Part shown: positions 14,500 through 22,036 of the stretch, piece by piece | Position numbering within the stretch: position 1 is the stretch's first letter | How the letters are laid out: each line of letters opens with the position of its first letter | Assembly (NCBI GenBank): GCA_030040955.1 | Contig: JASHSH010000331.1 | Location: forward strand, 1 to 22,928 | Source of the DNA: Rhodospirillales bacterium | GTDB lineage: Bacteria > Pseudomonadota > Alphaproteobacteria > Rhodospirillales > Magnetospirillaceae | Length of the DNA stretch: 22,928 nucleotides | Direction: 5' to 3' | Made by a program: the position numbers and the translations under genes | The notes under the pieces: generated by a model | Database searches by the model: none | Told to the model about the DNA's origin: nothing | Seen by the model: the letters and a program-made list of their open reading frames with translations, nothing else

Positions 14500-16019
14500 G
14501 CGGCGCGGCGGCTTCGGGCGGCCTCGAGCTGGAGGTGACCGGAGCGAGCAAGCGCTTCGGCACCAACCAGGCGCTCGACGATGTCTCAATCAAGGTGCGC
14601 AAGGGCAGCGTCCACGCACTATTGGGCGAGAACGGCGCGGGCAAGAGCACGCTGGTCAAATGCGTGATGGGCTTCTACCAGGCCGATTCCGGCCGGGTGG
14701 CAATCGACGGGACCGAGGTCGAGATCGTCAATCCACGCGATGCGCACGCGCTCGGACTCGGCATGGTCTACCAGCATTTCACGCTGGTGCCTAACATGAC
14801 GGTGGCCGAGAACCTAGTGCTCGCCCGCGCGCACCTGCCCGCCGTGGTCGATTGGCGCAAGGAGACGGCGGAACTCGGCCGCTTCCTGGAGACGATGCCG
14901 TTCAAGGTGCCGCTCGACGCCACGGTCGCGCATCTCGCCGCCGGCGAGAAGCAGAAATGCGAGATTCTCAAGCAACTCTATCTGCGTCGGCGCCTGCTCA
15001 TCCTCGACGAGCCCACCTCGGTGCTGACCCCGGGCGAGGCGGACGAGGTGCTGGGCATGCTGCGCGGTCTCGCCCAGAGCGGCGCGCTGACCATCCTGAT
15101 GATCACCCACAAGTTCCGCGAAGTGCTGGCGTTCACCGACGAGGTCACCGTGCTGCGCCGCGGCAAGCTCGCAGGGTCGGGCGAACCGCGCAAGCTGGGC
15201 GCGGACGCGATGGCGCGCATGATGATCGGCAGCCAGACCATCCCTCCGCCGGCCGCGCGCTCGGGCAAGTCCGGCGACATCCGGCTCGAGATCGACGGGA
15301 TCGAGGCGCTGAACGATGTCGGCGAGCCGGCGGTGAAGGGGCTGACGCTCACCGTGCGCGGCGGCGAGATCGTCGGCATCGCCGGCGTGTCGGGCAACGG
15401 CCAGCGCCAGCTGGTCGAGGTGCTCGCCGGCCAGCGCGACCACACCGCCGGACAGATCGTCGTGCATGGCGACGTGTTCGGCGCCACCCGTACGGAGATG
15501 CGACGGCACCACATGGCGGCACTGCCCGAGGAGCCGCTGCGGTCGGCCGCGGTGGGCAAGATGAGCGTCGAGGACAATATGGCGCTGCGCGTCTTCGACC
15601 AGCCGCCCTTCGCCTCCTGGGGCTGGTGGCTGCACCGCGCCCCGGTGCGCCGCGCCGCCGAGAAGCTGATCGACCGCTATCGTGTGCGCACCAATGGTCC
15701 CGGCGCGGCGATCGCGACGCTTTCGGGCGGCAATGTCCAGCGCGCGGTCCTCGCCCGGGAGCTGGGCTCCGACGTCGACGTGCTGATCGCGGCCAATCCC
15801 TGCTTCGGGCTCGATTTCGCGGCCGTGGCCGATATCCGCGGCCAGATCATGCAGACGCGCAACCGCGGCGCCGCCGTGCTCCTGGTCAGCGAGGACCTGG
15901 ACGAAATCCTCGAACTCGCCGACCGCATCGTGGTGATGTCGGGCGGCAAGATCGTCTACGAGACGCCGGCCTCCGGCGCCGACCTGACCGCCATCGGCAA
16001 GCACATGGCCGGCCACTAG
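14496..16019 (+). CDS. ABC importer ATPase with two nucleotide-binding domains, BMP/nucleoside type
   Basis: A 507-residue tandem ATPase that powers the BMP-type importer. The first domain has Walker A GENGAGKST (44-52), signature-like HLAAGEKQK (146-154), Walker B LLILDEPTS (167-175) and H-loop ITHKF. The second has a degenerate Walker A, GVSGNGQ (297-303, no Lys), a good signature LSGGN (409-413) and a degenerate Walker B, VLIAANPC (429-436), followed by FGLD. Such asymmetry is normal in this family, though the Glu/Gln position being Asn and the Cys after Pro are less usual. Start: GTG 14496 overlapping the stop of biuH (GTGA); the frame is open far upstream only as a shadow of the permease and biuH. 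Last gene of the operon. Confidence 0.9.
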   Translation: MSGAAASGGLELEVTGASKRFGTNQALDDVSIKVRKGSVHALLGENGAGKSTLVKCVMGFYQADSGRVAIDGTEVEIVNPRDAHALGLGMVYQHFTLVPNMTVAENLVLARAHLPAVVDWRKETAELGRFLETMPFKVPLDATVAHLAAGEKQKCEILKQLYLRRRLLILDEPTSVLTPGEADEVLGMLRGLAQSGALTILMITHKFREVLAFTDEVTVLRRGKLAGSGEPRKLGADAMARMMIGSQTIPPPAARSGKSGDIRLEIDGIEALNDVGEPAVKGLTLTVRGGEIVGIAGVSGNGQRQLVEVLAGQRDHTAGQIVVHGDVFGATRTEMRRHHMAALPEEPLRSAAVGKMSVEDNMALRVFDQPPFASWGWWLHRAPVRRAAEKLIDRYRVRTNGPGAAIATLSGGNVQRAVLARELGSDVDVLIAANPCFGLDFAAVADIRGQIMQTRNRGAAVLLVSEDLDEILELADRIVVMSGGKIVYETPASGADLTAIGKHMAGH

Positions 16020-16024
16020 ACTCC

Positions 16025-16050
16025 GCCGCCAAGCCGCGCGGTTAGGCGGC
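16025..16050. terminator. Candidate bidirectional hairpin between convergent genes
   Basis: GCCGCC (16025-16030) pairs with GGCGGC (16045-16050), and CCGC pairs with GCGG inside, with one mismatch and one wobble. It lies between the convergent ends at 16019 and 16062. No T-run, so intrinsic termination is uncertain. Confidence 0.4.
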
Positions 16051-16061
16051 AGCTCGGCCGC

Positions 16062-17045
16062 TCACGGCACCAGCACCTCCGCTCCCTGCACCTCGCCTGC
16101 GCGTAGCGCGCCAAGGGCTGCGTTGGCCTGGGCAAGCGCGCGGGGATGCACAGCGGTGTGGATGCGAAACTTGCCGGCGAGATCGAGGAACTCCTCGGCG
16201 TCGCGTCGCGTGAGGTTGGCGACCGACCGGATCGTGCGCTCCTCCCACAGGATTCGATAGGGGAAGGCGGGTATGTCGGACATGTGAATGCCCGCGCAGA
16301 CCACCGTTCCGCCTCGCGCGGTGGCGCGCAGCGCCGCCGGCACGAGCGCACCCACCGGCGCGAAGATGAGCGCCGCGTCGAGCGGCTCGGGGGGAGCCTC
16401 CGACGAACTACCCGCCCAGGCCGCGCCAAGCGAGCGCGCGAACTCTTGGGCCGCGACGTCGCCGGCGCGCGTGAAGGCGAAGACTTCGCGTCCTTGATGC
16501 CGCGCGACCTGGGCGACGATGTGCGCGGCCGCGCCGAACCCGTACAGGCCGACACGCCGTGCCTCGCCGGCGAAGGTCAGCGCGCGATGCCCGATCAGCC
16601 CGGCGCAAAGCAAAGGAGCCGCCTCGGCGTCGCCATAGCTCGCGGGCAGTGGAAAGCAGAAGCGTTCGTCGGCGACCGCCAACTCCGCGTAGCCGCCATC
16701 GATCTGGTAGCCGGTGAACCTGGCGCGCGCGCACAGATTTTCGCGGCCCGAACGGCAGTATTCGCATTCGCCGCAGGTCCAGCCGAGCCAAGGTACGCCG
16801 ACCCGGTCACCTTCGCGCAGACGCTCGACCTCCCGGCCCGCCGCGATCACCCGGCCGACGATCTCGTGCCCGGGCACCAGGGGAAGTTTCGGATCGGGCA
16901 GCTCGCCGTCCACCACGTGGAGATCGGTGCGGCAGACCGCGCAGGCCTGGACGCGCAGCAGCACCTCGCGCGGTCCCGGGCGCGGGTCCGCGATCTCGGA
17001 CTCGACCAGGGCGCCCGGCGATTTGGGCAGGACCATCGCGCGCAA
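16062..17045 (-). CDS. Zinc-dependent alcohol dehydrogenase family protein
   Basis: A 327-residue medium-chain NAD(P)-dependent oxidoreductase. Catalytic zinc ligands C38 (ACAVCRTDLH), H60-E61 (VPGHEIVGRV) and C147 (PLLCAGLIGHRAL), four structural zinc cysteines (C91, C94, C97, C105) and the nucleotide-binding GLYGFGAAAHIVAQV (166-180) are all present, so it should be active. It resembles the AdhA/AdhP-type group acting on alcohols and aldehydes. The start is read as TTG 17045, giving MRAMVL as is typical, with AGGAGG five bases upstream; ATG 17036 has its ribosome site too far away. It is divergent from the aldo-keto reductase, and convergent with the importer operon; no sequence link to the ureide pathway is seen. 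Confidence 0.88.
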   Translation of the reverse strand: MRAMVLPKSPGALVESEIADPRPGPREVLLRVQACAVCRTDLHVVDGELPDPKLPLVPGHEIVGRVIAAGREVERLREGDRVGVPWLGWTCGECEYCRSGRENLCARARFTGYQIDGGYAELAVADERFCFPLPASYGDAEAAPLLCAGLIGHRALTFAGEARRVGLYGFGAAAHIVAQVARHQGREVFAFTRAGDVAAQEFARSLGAAWAGSSSEAPPEPLDAALIFAPVGALVPAALRATARGGTVVCAGIHMSDIPAFPYRILWEERTIRSVANLTRRDAEEFLDLAGKFRIHTAVHPRALAQANAALGALRAGEVQGAEVLVP

Positions 17046-17132
17046 ACCGTCCTCCTAGGCTCCCGCCACCTTGCCCCAGACAAGACCGCCGCGCGAGAGC
17101 GGCATGGCGGCTCCGTAATCATGTTCCTCCGG

Positions 17133-17162
17133 TTGACGCGCGGCCCGCGCGCCTCCTACCTT
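17133..17162 (+). promoter_or_regulatory. Candidate sigma-70 promoter of the aldo-keto reductase gene
   Basis: TTGACG (17133-17138), an 18-base spacer and TACCTT (17157-17162) stand 52 bases before the ATG at 17214. The -35 is good, the -10 poor. Confidence 0.35.
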
Positions 17163-17213
17163 GCCGCCCGTCGCGCCGGCCGGTTGCGTCTTCTCGAACA
17201 GGGGCGAGGGAAC

Positions 17214-18263
17214 ATGGAATACCGTCTGCTCGGCAATTCTGGGCTCAAGGTGTCGGTCCTCACCATGGGAACGATGACCTTCGGCGGGCGGCGGGTGTTC
17301 GCCATGACCGGCTCGACCGACGCCGCCGGCGCGCGCCGGCAGATCGACATGTGCCTGGACGCGGGGGTCAATTTGATCGACACCGCCAATGTCTATTCCT
17401 GGGGCCTGTCGGAGGAAATCTGCGGCCAGGCGGTGAAGGGGCGGCGCGACAAGGTTCTGATCGCCACCAAGGCCCGCATGCCGATGAGCGACGATCCGAA
17501 CGACACCGGGGCCTCGCGCCACCACATCGTCGCGCAATGCGAGGCGAGCTTGCGTCGCCTGGGCACCGACTATGTGGACCTCTATCAGATACATCAATGG
17601 GACGGGCAGACTCCGGTCGAGGAGACGATGGAGGCGCTCGACACGCTGGTCCGCGCCGGCAAGGTGCGGTACATCGGCGCCTCGAACTATTCCGGATGGC
17701 ACCTGATGAAGGCGCTGGCGGCGGCCGACCGGCGCGGCTACCAGCGCTTCGTTTCCCAGCAGATCCATTACACGCTGGAGGCACGCGAGGCGGAGTACGA
17801 GCTGGTGCCGATCTCGCTCGACCAGGGACTCGGCATCCTGGTGTGGAGCCCGATCGCCGGCGGACTTCTGTCCGGCAAGATCCGCCGCGGCAAGGGCGCG
17901 ACCGAGGGCATGCGCCAGTTCACCGAATGGGGCGAGCCGCCGATCCGCGACCAGGGCCGGCTGTTCGACATCATCGACGCGCTGGTCAAGATCGCGGACG
18001 GGCGCGGCGTCTCGGCGGCCCGCATCGCGCTCGCCTGGCTGCTGGGACGGCCCGGCGTCACCTCGTTGGTCATCGGTGCGCGGACGGACGCGCAGCTTGC
18101 CGACAATCTCAAATGTGTCGAGATCGGGCTGACCAGGGAGGAGCGGGCCACGCTGGACAAAGTCTCCCAGCCCCCGCTGCTGTACCCGTATTGGCACCAG
18201 GTGCGCACGGCGAAAGACCGGCTCGGACCGGCCGATCTCGCTCTTCTGAAGCCATATCTCTGA
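17214..18263 (+). CDS. Aldo-keto reductase
   Basis: A 349-residue NADPH-dependent carbonyl reductase with the (beta/alpha)8 fold. The catalytic tetrad is visible: D56 (LIDTANVY), Y61, K86 (IATKARMP) and H127 (LYQIHQWDG). NTIDTA-like NLIDTANVYSWGLSEE, GKVRYIGASNYSGW and the C-terminal cofactor block VIGARTDAQLADNL are typical of the YajO/PdxI-like group of aldo-keto reductases. The ATG at 17214 with GGGGCGAGGG ahead fits the conserved N terminus MEYRLLGNSGLKVS; the much longer open frame upstream is the shadow of the dehydrogenase gene on the other strand. Substrate unknown; the divergent dehydrogenase may share a redox pathway with it. Confidence 0.9.
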   Translation: MEYRLLGNSGLKVSVLTMGTMTFGGRRVFAMTGSTDAAGARRQIDMCLDAGVNLIDTANVYSWGLSEEICGQAVKGRRDKVLIATKARMPMSDDPNDTGASRHHIVAQCEASLRRLGTDYVDLYQIHQWDGQTPVEETMEALDTLVRAGKVRYIGASNYSGWHLMKALAAADRRGYQRFVSQQIHYTLEAREAEYELVPISLDQGLGILVWSPIAGGLLSGKIRRGKGATEGMRQFTEWGEPPIRDQGRLFDIIDALVKIADGRGVSAARIALAWLLGRPGVTSLVIGARTDAQLADNLKCVEIGLTREERATLDKVSQPPLLYPYWHQVRTAKDRLGPADLALLKPYL

Positions 18264-18315
18264 GCAACACTCTAGCGCTGTATAAAATAAAATCAGTCAT
18301 TTAGCTAGCATCTTT

Positions 18316-18337
18316 GAATTCGTCTATCGGCGAATTC
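18316..18337. repeat. Inverted repeat GAATTCG-N8-CGAATTC in an AT-rich leader
   Basis: Perfect 7-base arms (18316-18322 and 18331-18337) in the only clearly AT-rich stretch of the window (about 18280-18355), between the aldo-keto reductase and the HPt gene. It overlaps a possible -35 (TTGAAT, 18315-18320), so an operator is more likely than a terminator; no T-run follows. Confidence 0.45.
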
Positions 18338-18435
18338 CATTAAATATTTGTTAGGCCTTGTGGGCGAAAATCCGCCATGTCCGGCAGCAGCGGCTCCCAT
18401 CTCGGGTGCGCGCCGGATGGGCGGAGGAAAGGTCC

Positions 18436-18933
18436 ATGACGGCGACTGCGCAGATCATCCGGGCGCCCGACGGAGTGCGGCAGAAGGTCGATTACGGCCC
18501 GGGCGGCGTCGACGCCGCCGTCATCGAACGGGCCGAGGCGGTCATCGCCTCCTACCAGAGCGAATTCCTGGTCTGGGTCCAGCAGGACCTCGGCCAAATC
18601 CGCGACGCCTACGACCGCGCGCTTGCCTCGCCGGCCGATGAACGCGAGGCGCCGATGCGGCTGCTGTTCCGGCTCGCGCACGACATGAAGGGGCAGGGCG
18701 GAAGCTTCGGCTATCCGCTGGTCACCGACTTCGCCAACGCGCTGTGCCGCTATATCGAGAGCCGGGCCGCGTTCGGCGAGGGCGAAATGGCGGTGGTACG
18801 AGTCGGCATCGACGCGCTGCGGGTCATCGTGCGCGAACGGCTGTCCGGCAACGGCGGCGCCAAGGGGCAGCAGCTGTCCGAGGCGATCGACCGCGTGTTC
18901 AAGCTGATTCCGGCCGCGCCGGCCAATCAGTAG
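18436..18933 (+). CDS. HPt (histidine phosphotransfer) domain protein
   Basis: A 165-residue cytoplasmic, mostly helical protein. The motif LAHDMKGQGGSFGYP (81-95) is the HPt signature, with H82 as phospho-acceptor and K85-G86 following as in ShpA/ChpT-like and classic HPt modules. No kinase or receiver domain is attached, so it should shuttle phosphoryl groups between separate partners. ATG 18436 is preceded by GGAGG (18423-18427) at eight bases; an upstream ATG at 18358 has no ribosome site and gives an Arg-rich extension. The REC protein at 19290-20243 is a natural partner, with only a small lipoprotein gene between. The AT-rich leader with an inverted repeat probably holds its promoter. 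Confidence 0.82.
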   Translation: MTATAQIIRAPDGVRQKVDYGPGGVDAAVIERAEAVIASYQSEFLVWVQQDLGQIRDAYDRALASPADEREAPMRLLFRLAHDMKGQGGSFGYPLVTDFANALCRYIESRAAFGEGEMAVVRVGIDALRVIVRERLSGNGGAKGQQLSEAIDRVFKLIPAAPANQ

Positions 18934-18955
18934 GAATTCGGAACGCCGGCGGGCG

Positions 18956-18975
18956 CCCGCTCGAGGCCGAGCGGG
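18956..18975. terminator. Strong hairpin between convergent HPt and lipoprotein genes
   Basis: CCCGCTCG (18956-18963), loop AGGC, CGAGCGGG (18968-18975): a perfect 8-base GC-rich stem with a tetraloop, lying between two convergent stops. No T-run; a bidirectional barrier or Rho-assisted end is plausible. Confidence 0.5.
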
Positions 18976-18992
18976 GCCCACCGATCAGCCAA

Positions 18993-19199
18993 TCAGGGCT
19001 TCTTGTACCAGGGGCAGTACTTCGCGTCTGCCACCGGCGTGTTGTACTTGCCATCCGTGTTGGCCAGCTGGTTGTAGACCACCGACCCATCGGGCATGCA
19101 GACGGGAGCGAAGAACGACCCGGCGGGCTCCGGCCGGCTGTCGGAAGTGCCACATGCGGCGAGCAGCAGGAGCAACCCGATCGCGGCTACGGTCTTCAT
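18993..19199 (-). CDS. Small lipoprotein
   Basis: A 68-residue precursor with a short lipoprotein signal: MKT, a Leu-rich core and the lipobox LAAC with C16 as lipidated residue. The mature part is about 53 residues, begins GTSDSRPEPAG (no Asp at +2, so outer-membrane sorting is expected by the usual rule) and has two more cysteines (C34 and C62) that could form a disulfide, plus a C-terminal YCPWYKKP. GGAGAGG stands before the ATG. I recognise no named family. It is on the same strand as the response regulator upstream of it, 90 bases away. Confidence 0.72.
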   Translation of the reverse strand: MKTVAAIGLLLLLAACGTSDSRPEPAGSFFAPVCMPDGSVVYNQLANTDGKYNTPVADAKYCPWYKKP

Positions 19200-19289
19200 T
19201 TTGCCTCTCCATGAAGGGCGGGGGAGCAGGCATTTTGCGCGCCCCGGGCGGGCATGGCAACCCCACGGCGCATCCGCGCGCGAGCGGCG

Positions 19290-20243
19290 TCAGGCCACCG
19301 CCGAGAGCTTCGGCATCTTGAGATAGGAGCGGATCATTTCGGCGACCTCGCGCACCGTGTCGGCCGATTCCTGGGGGGATTGGGTGGACAGCCTTGTGGC
19401 CTCGGTGACGTGCGGCATCAGGCGCATGTCGGTCTTTTTCGGGCGCATCGGCGAAGTCATGATTCGGCGCACGATGCCGCCCATGCTGAAGGCGATCTCG
19501 GCGATGTGCGGGGCGTCCGAGTCCTTGTACATGGTGATCAGCTCGTCGCTCTTGGCGACCAGATAGCCGAGGTCGCGGCGCAGCTCTTCCTCGGTCCCGC
19601 GGCCGTCGTAGAAGGCCATGATGCGGTCGGTGAGCACGGTCAGCGCGCGCGGACGGCGCACCTGCTTGCGCCGCAGCACGTCGGCCCAGGCCTCGCGGAC
19701 CGACTTGGCGACGTCGTTGCGGTGCGTATTGTCGACCACCTTGGCGCGCAAGGTGTTCGGCACGTCGATCATCCCTTCCTCGTCGCCGGGCCGCGGCGCC
19801 TTGCGCCGGTTGGGGCCGAAATAGGTCTCGGCGATCACGAAGGGCTTCCGCGCCTTGGTCAGGCTGTCGAACCGGTTGAGCACGCGGACCGCGGGCATCG
19901 GCTTGCGAATCAGATCGTCCACGCCGGAGCCGATGACGCGCTGAATCTGCTCGTGCGCCGAGACGTTCATGGTCGCGATGATGTGCACGAAGGGATTGGT
20001 GCCCAGCCGGTTCTGGCGGATGTTCTGGATGGTGCCGACGAAGTCGAGTCCGGCCAGCTGCGCGTCGCACATCAGCACATCGACCGGCTTCAGGTTCATC
20101 GCCTCGCGCAGCGAATCGCGGTCGCGGCAAATCGTGATGTCGCGCAGTCCGCGCGGAAACAGCGCCGAGCTGATCACGCCGCTGATGTCGGGATCGGCCT
20201 CGGCTAGCACCACATAGACGGATCGGTAGTTGTAGCTCGCCAT
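19290..20243 (-). CDS. Response regulator with N-terminal REC domain and uncharacterised helical C terminus
   Basis: A 317-residue protein. The receiver domain (about 1-125) has the acidic pair E15/D17, phospho-acceptor D60 (VLMCDAQLAG), T91 (IIATMN) and K114 (LIRKP), so it looks functional. No recognised DNA-binding, GGDEF or kinase output follows; the C-terminal half (about 160-317) is helical and charged, with RVLNRFDSLTKARKPFVIAETYFGPNRR-type sequence at the junction and a four-helix-like tail (ELITMYKDSDAPHIAEIAFSM). The two-part architecture is seen in uncharacterised regulators of Rhodospirillales. A protein-protein output with the nearby HPt protein is likely but unproven. Confidence 0.82.
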   Translation of the reverse strand: MASYNYRSVYVVLAEADPDISGVISSALFPRGLRDITICRDRDSLREAMNLKPVDVLMCDAQLAGLDFVGTIQNIRQNRLGTNPFVHIIATMNVSAHEQIQRVIGSGVDDLIRKPMPAVRVLNRFDSLTKARKPFVIAETYFGPNRRKAPRPGDEEGMIDVPNTLRAKVVDNTHRNDVAKSVREAWADVLRRKQVRRPRALTVLTDRIMAFYDGRGTEEELRRDLGYLVAKSDELITMYKDSDAPHIAEIAFSMGGIVRRIMTSPMRPKKTDMRLMPHVTEATRLSTQSPQESADTVREVAEMIRSYLKMPKLSAVA

Positions 20244-20415
20244 TACCGGTCAGGCTTCCCGTCCGGGCGACGACGAGCCCAAGCGGCGATGGCGCCGGAA
20301 TATCCCCGCAACGACGCACCCCCATCCTCGGGTCCGGCGCGATGTTAGTGGAAAGGCAGGAATCGCGCCAGGGGTTCGCTCGAATTATCCCTCGCAACGG
20401 GCAGGCGCGGCGAGG

Positions 20416-20913
20416 TCAGGCGGAGCGCCGGTACCACCAGCCGAAACGCCCGTACCGGCCGGCGGTGACTCCGGCCAACAGCGCGCCCCCGGCGACCAGC
20501 TCGGCGGCGTAGGTGGGATTGCCGTGCAGCTCCGGCCAGCGTCCGTACAAGTAACCGAACGTATACCGGAGCATGACCAGAGCGACGATAATGAGCAGGG
20601 GCTGGGCGCTGCCCGCGATGAAAATCTGGCCTTCCTGGCGGTCGATACCCAGCGGCCGGGGCGCCAGAGTCCAGCCGATCACCAGACCGAGAGCCGCGCT
20701 GGGAATCCACGCGGCGAAAGCGTGCGCCGCGTCGAGATCCGTGGTGGCGGCGTTGGCGATCGAGGCCGCGGCGATGATCAGCGGCATGACGAACAGCGTG
20801 CGCGGGCTGAGCGTACGGGCGCGCAGGTGGCGCGCGCCCATGCCGAGCACGAAGGCGATCACCGGGAACACCCAGAACGGCGTGTGCGCGATCGCCGCGA
20901 CGATTGTGCCCAT
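20416..20913 (-). CDS. Small integral membrane protein (DUF6622-like)
   Basis: A 165-residue protein with about four or five membrane segments (from residue 13 WVFPVIAFVLGMGARHLRAR, then LFVMPLIIAAASIANA, AWIPSAALGLVIGWTLAP, PLLIIVALVMLRYTFGYLYG and a final Ala/Gly segment). The pattern is that of a family of small uncharacterised membrane proteins I associate with DUF6622; this label is tentative. GGAGG stands a few bases before the ATG. It is divergent from the flavin oxidoreductase gene (85 bases apart) and 172 bases upstream of the response regulator on the same strand. Function unknown. Confidence 0.75.
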   Translation of the reverse strand: MGTIVAAIAHTPFWVFPVIAFVLGMGARHLRARTLSPRTLFVMPLIIAAASIANAATTDLDAAHAFAAWIPSAALGLVIGWTLAPRPLGIDRQEGQIFIAGSAQPLLIIVALVMLRYTFGYLYGRWPELHGNPTYAAELVAGGALLAGVTAGRYGRFGWWYRRSA

Positions 20914-20998
20914 TGCGCCTCCGTCGCCGTCAGACTACCACGGTGTCCCGCGGCTGCCGAGGGAAGCGCCCGCCCGTCGGGTCGGCAAGGGATCGTCG

Positions 20999-22036
20999 AT
21001 GTCGGATTCCAGGTTGCGACTGAGCGTGCTCGACCAGTCTCCCATCGCGGAGGGCTCGACCGGCGCGCGAGCGCTGCGCAATACCATCGAACTGGCGGAG
21101 TTGACCGACCGGCTCGGCTATTACCGGTACTGGCTGGCGGAACATCATGGCATGCCCGCGCTGGCCTGCCCGAGCCCGGAAGCGGTGATCGGCCCGGTCG
21201 CATCCGCGACCAAGCGTCTGCGGGTCGGCAGCGGTGGCGTGATGCTGCCACACTACAGCCCCTACAAGGTGGCGGAGACATTCAGTGTCCTCGCCGGATT
21301 GTTTCCTGGCCGGATCGATCTGGGGCTCGGGCGCGCGCCGGGAACCGATGGCACGACGGCCTTCGCCTTGCAGCGCGACCGGCGCCAGCCCGCGCCGGAC
21401 GATTTCCCCAACCAGCTGGTCGAGCTGCTCGCCTATCTCGGTGACGGCCTGCCCCACGATCACCCGTTCGCGCGGCTGCACGCGCTCCCCGGCTTGCCGG
21501 AGGCGCCCGAGCCCTGGCTGCTCGGCTCCTCGACGCAGAGCGGCATCTGGGCCGCCGAGCTCGGCCTTCCGTACGTGTTCGCCGATTTCATCAACTCCGC
21601 CGGCAGCGCGATCGCGCAGCAATACCGGACGCAGTTCCAACCCTCGCGCTGGGGGACGGCGCCCCGCGCGGCCGTCGCGATCCGCGTCGTCTGTGCCGAG
21701 ACCGACGAGGACGCCCGCCGCCTGGCCTCCAGCAATCAGGTTCAGCTGCTGGCGATGGAGCGCGGATTTTCGATTCCCGTGCCCTCGCCGGAGACGGCGC
21801 TGCGCTATCTCGAGGAGCACGGAATCGCGCCCGGCGGATTGCCGATGGGCAGGCGCATGGTGGTCGGCTCGCCGGCATCGGTGCGCCGCCAGATCGAGAA
21901 GCTCGCGCGCGAATACGGGGCGGAGGAGGCGATGGTGCTGACCATCGCGCACGACCAAGCGGCGCGGCTGCGCTCTTACGAGCTGGTGGCCGGGGCATTC
22001 GCGCTGGCGCCGCCCGAACCGGTTATCGCGACGTGA
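20999..22036 (+). CDS. Luciferase-like (LLM class) flavin-dependent oxidoreductase
   Basis: A 345-residue TIM-barrel monooxygenase of the bacterial luciferase superfamily, using reduced flavin delivered by a partner reductase. The N terminus LRLSVLDQSPIAEGST, the block YYRYWLAEHHGMPALACPSPE, the VGSGGVMLPHYSPYKVAE flavin-site region and FPGRIDLGLGRAPGTD are those of luciferase family group 1 (MsnO8-like). VVGSPASVRRQIEKL marks the C-terminal part. ATG 20999 follows AAGGGA; the longer open frame covers the divergent membrane gene. The stop overlaps the GTG of the acetyltransferase gene (GTGA), so they are coupled. Substrate unknown. Confidence 0.9.
   Translation: MSDSRLRLSVLDQSPIAEGSTGARALRNTIELAELTDRLGYYRYWLAEHHGMPALACPSPEAVIGPVASATKRLRVGSGGVMLPHYSPYKVAETFSVLAGLFPGRIDLGLGRAPGTDGTTAFALQRDRRQPAPDDFPNQLVELLAYLGDGLPHDHPFARLHALPGLPEAPEPWLLGSSTQSGIWAAELGLPYVFADFINSAGSAIAQQYRTQFQPSRWGTAPRAAVAIRVVCAETDEDARRLASSNQVQLLAMERGFSIPVPSPETALRYLEEHGIAPGGLPMGRRMVVGSPASVRRQIEKLAREYGAEEAMVLTIAHDQAARLRSYELVAGAFALAPPEPVIAT

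Noticed and set aside
16146..17213. Long plus-strand open frame fused in front of the aldo-keto reductase
   Set aside because: It is the reverse shadow of the zinc alcohol dehydrogenase; the aldo-keto reductase N terminus and ribosome site fix the start at 17214.
20999..22036. Luciferase-like protein as RutA pyrimidine oxygenase linked to the ureide island
   Set aside because: Its motifs are those of the MsnO8-like group 1, and it lies about 5 kb away without a sigma-54 promoter.
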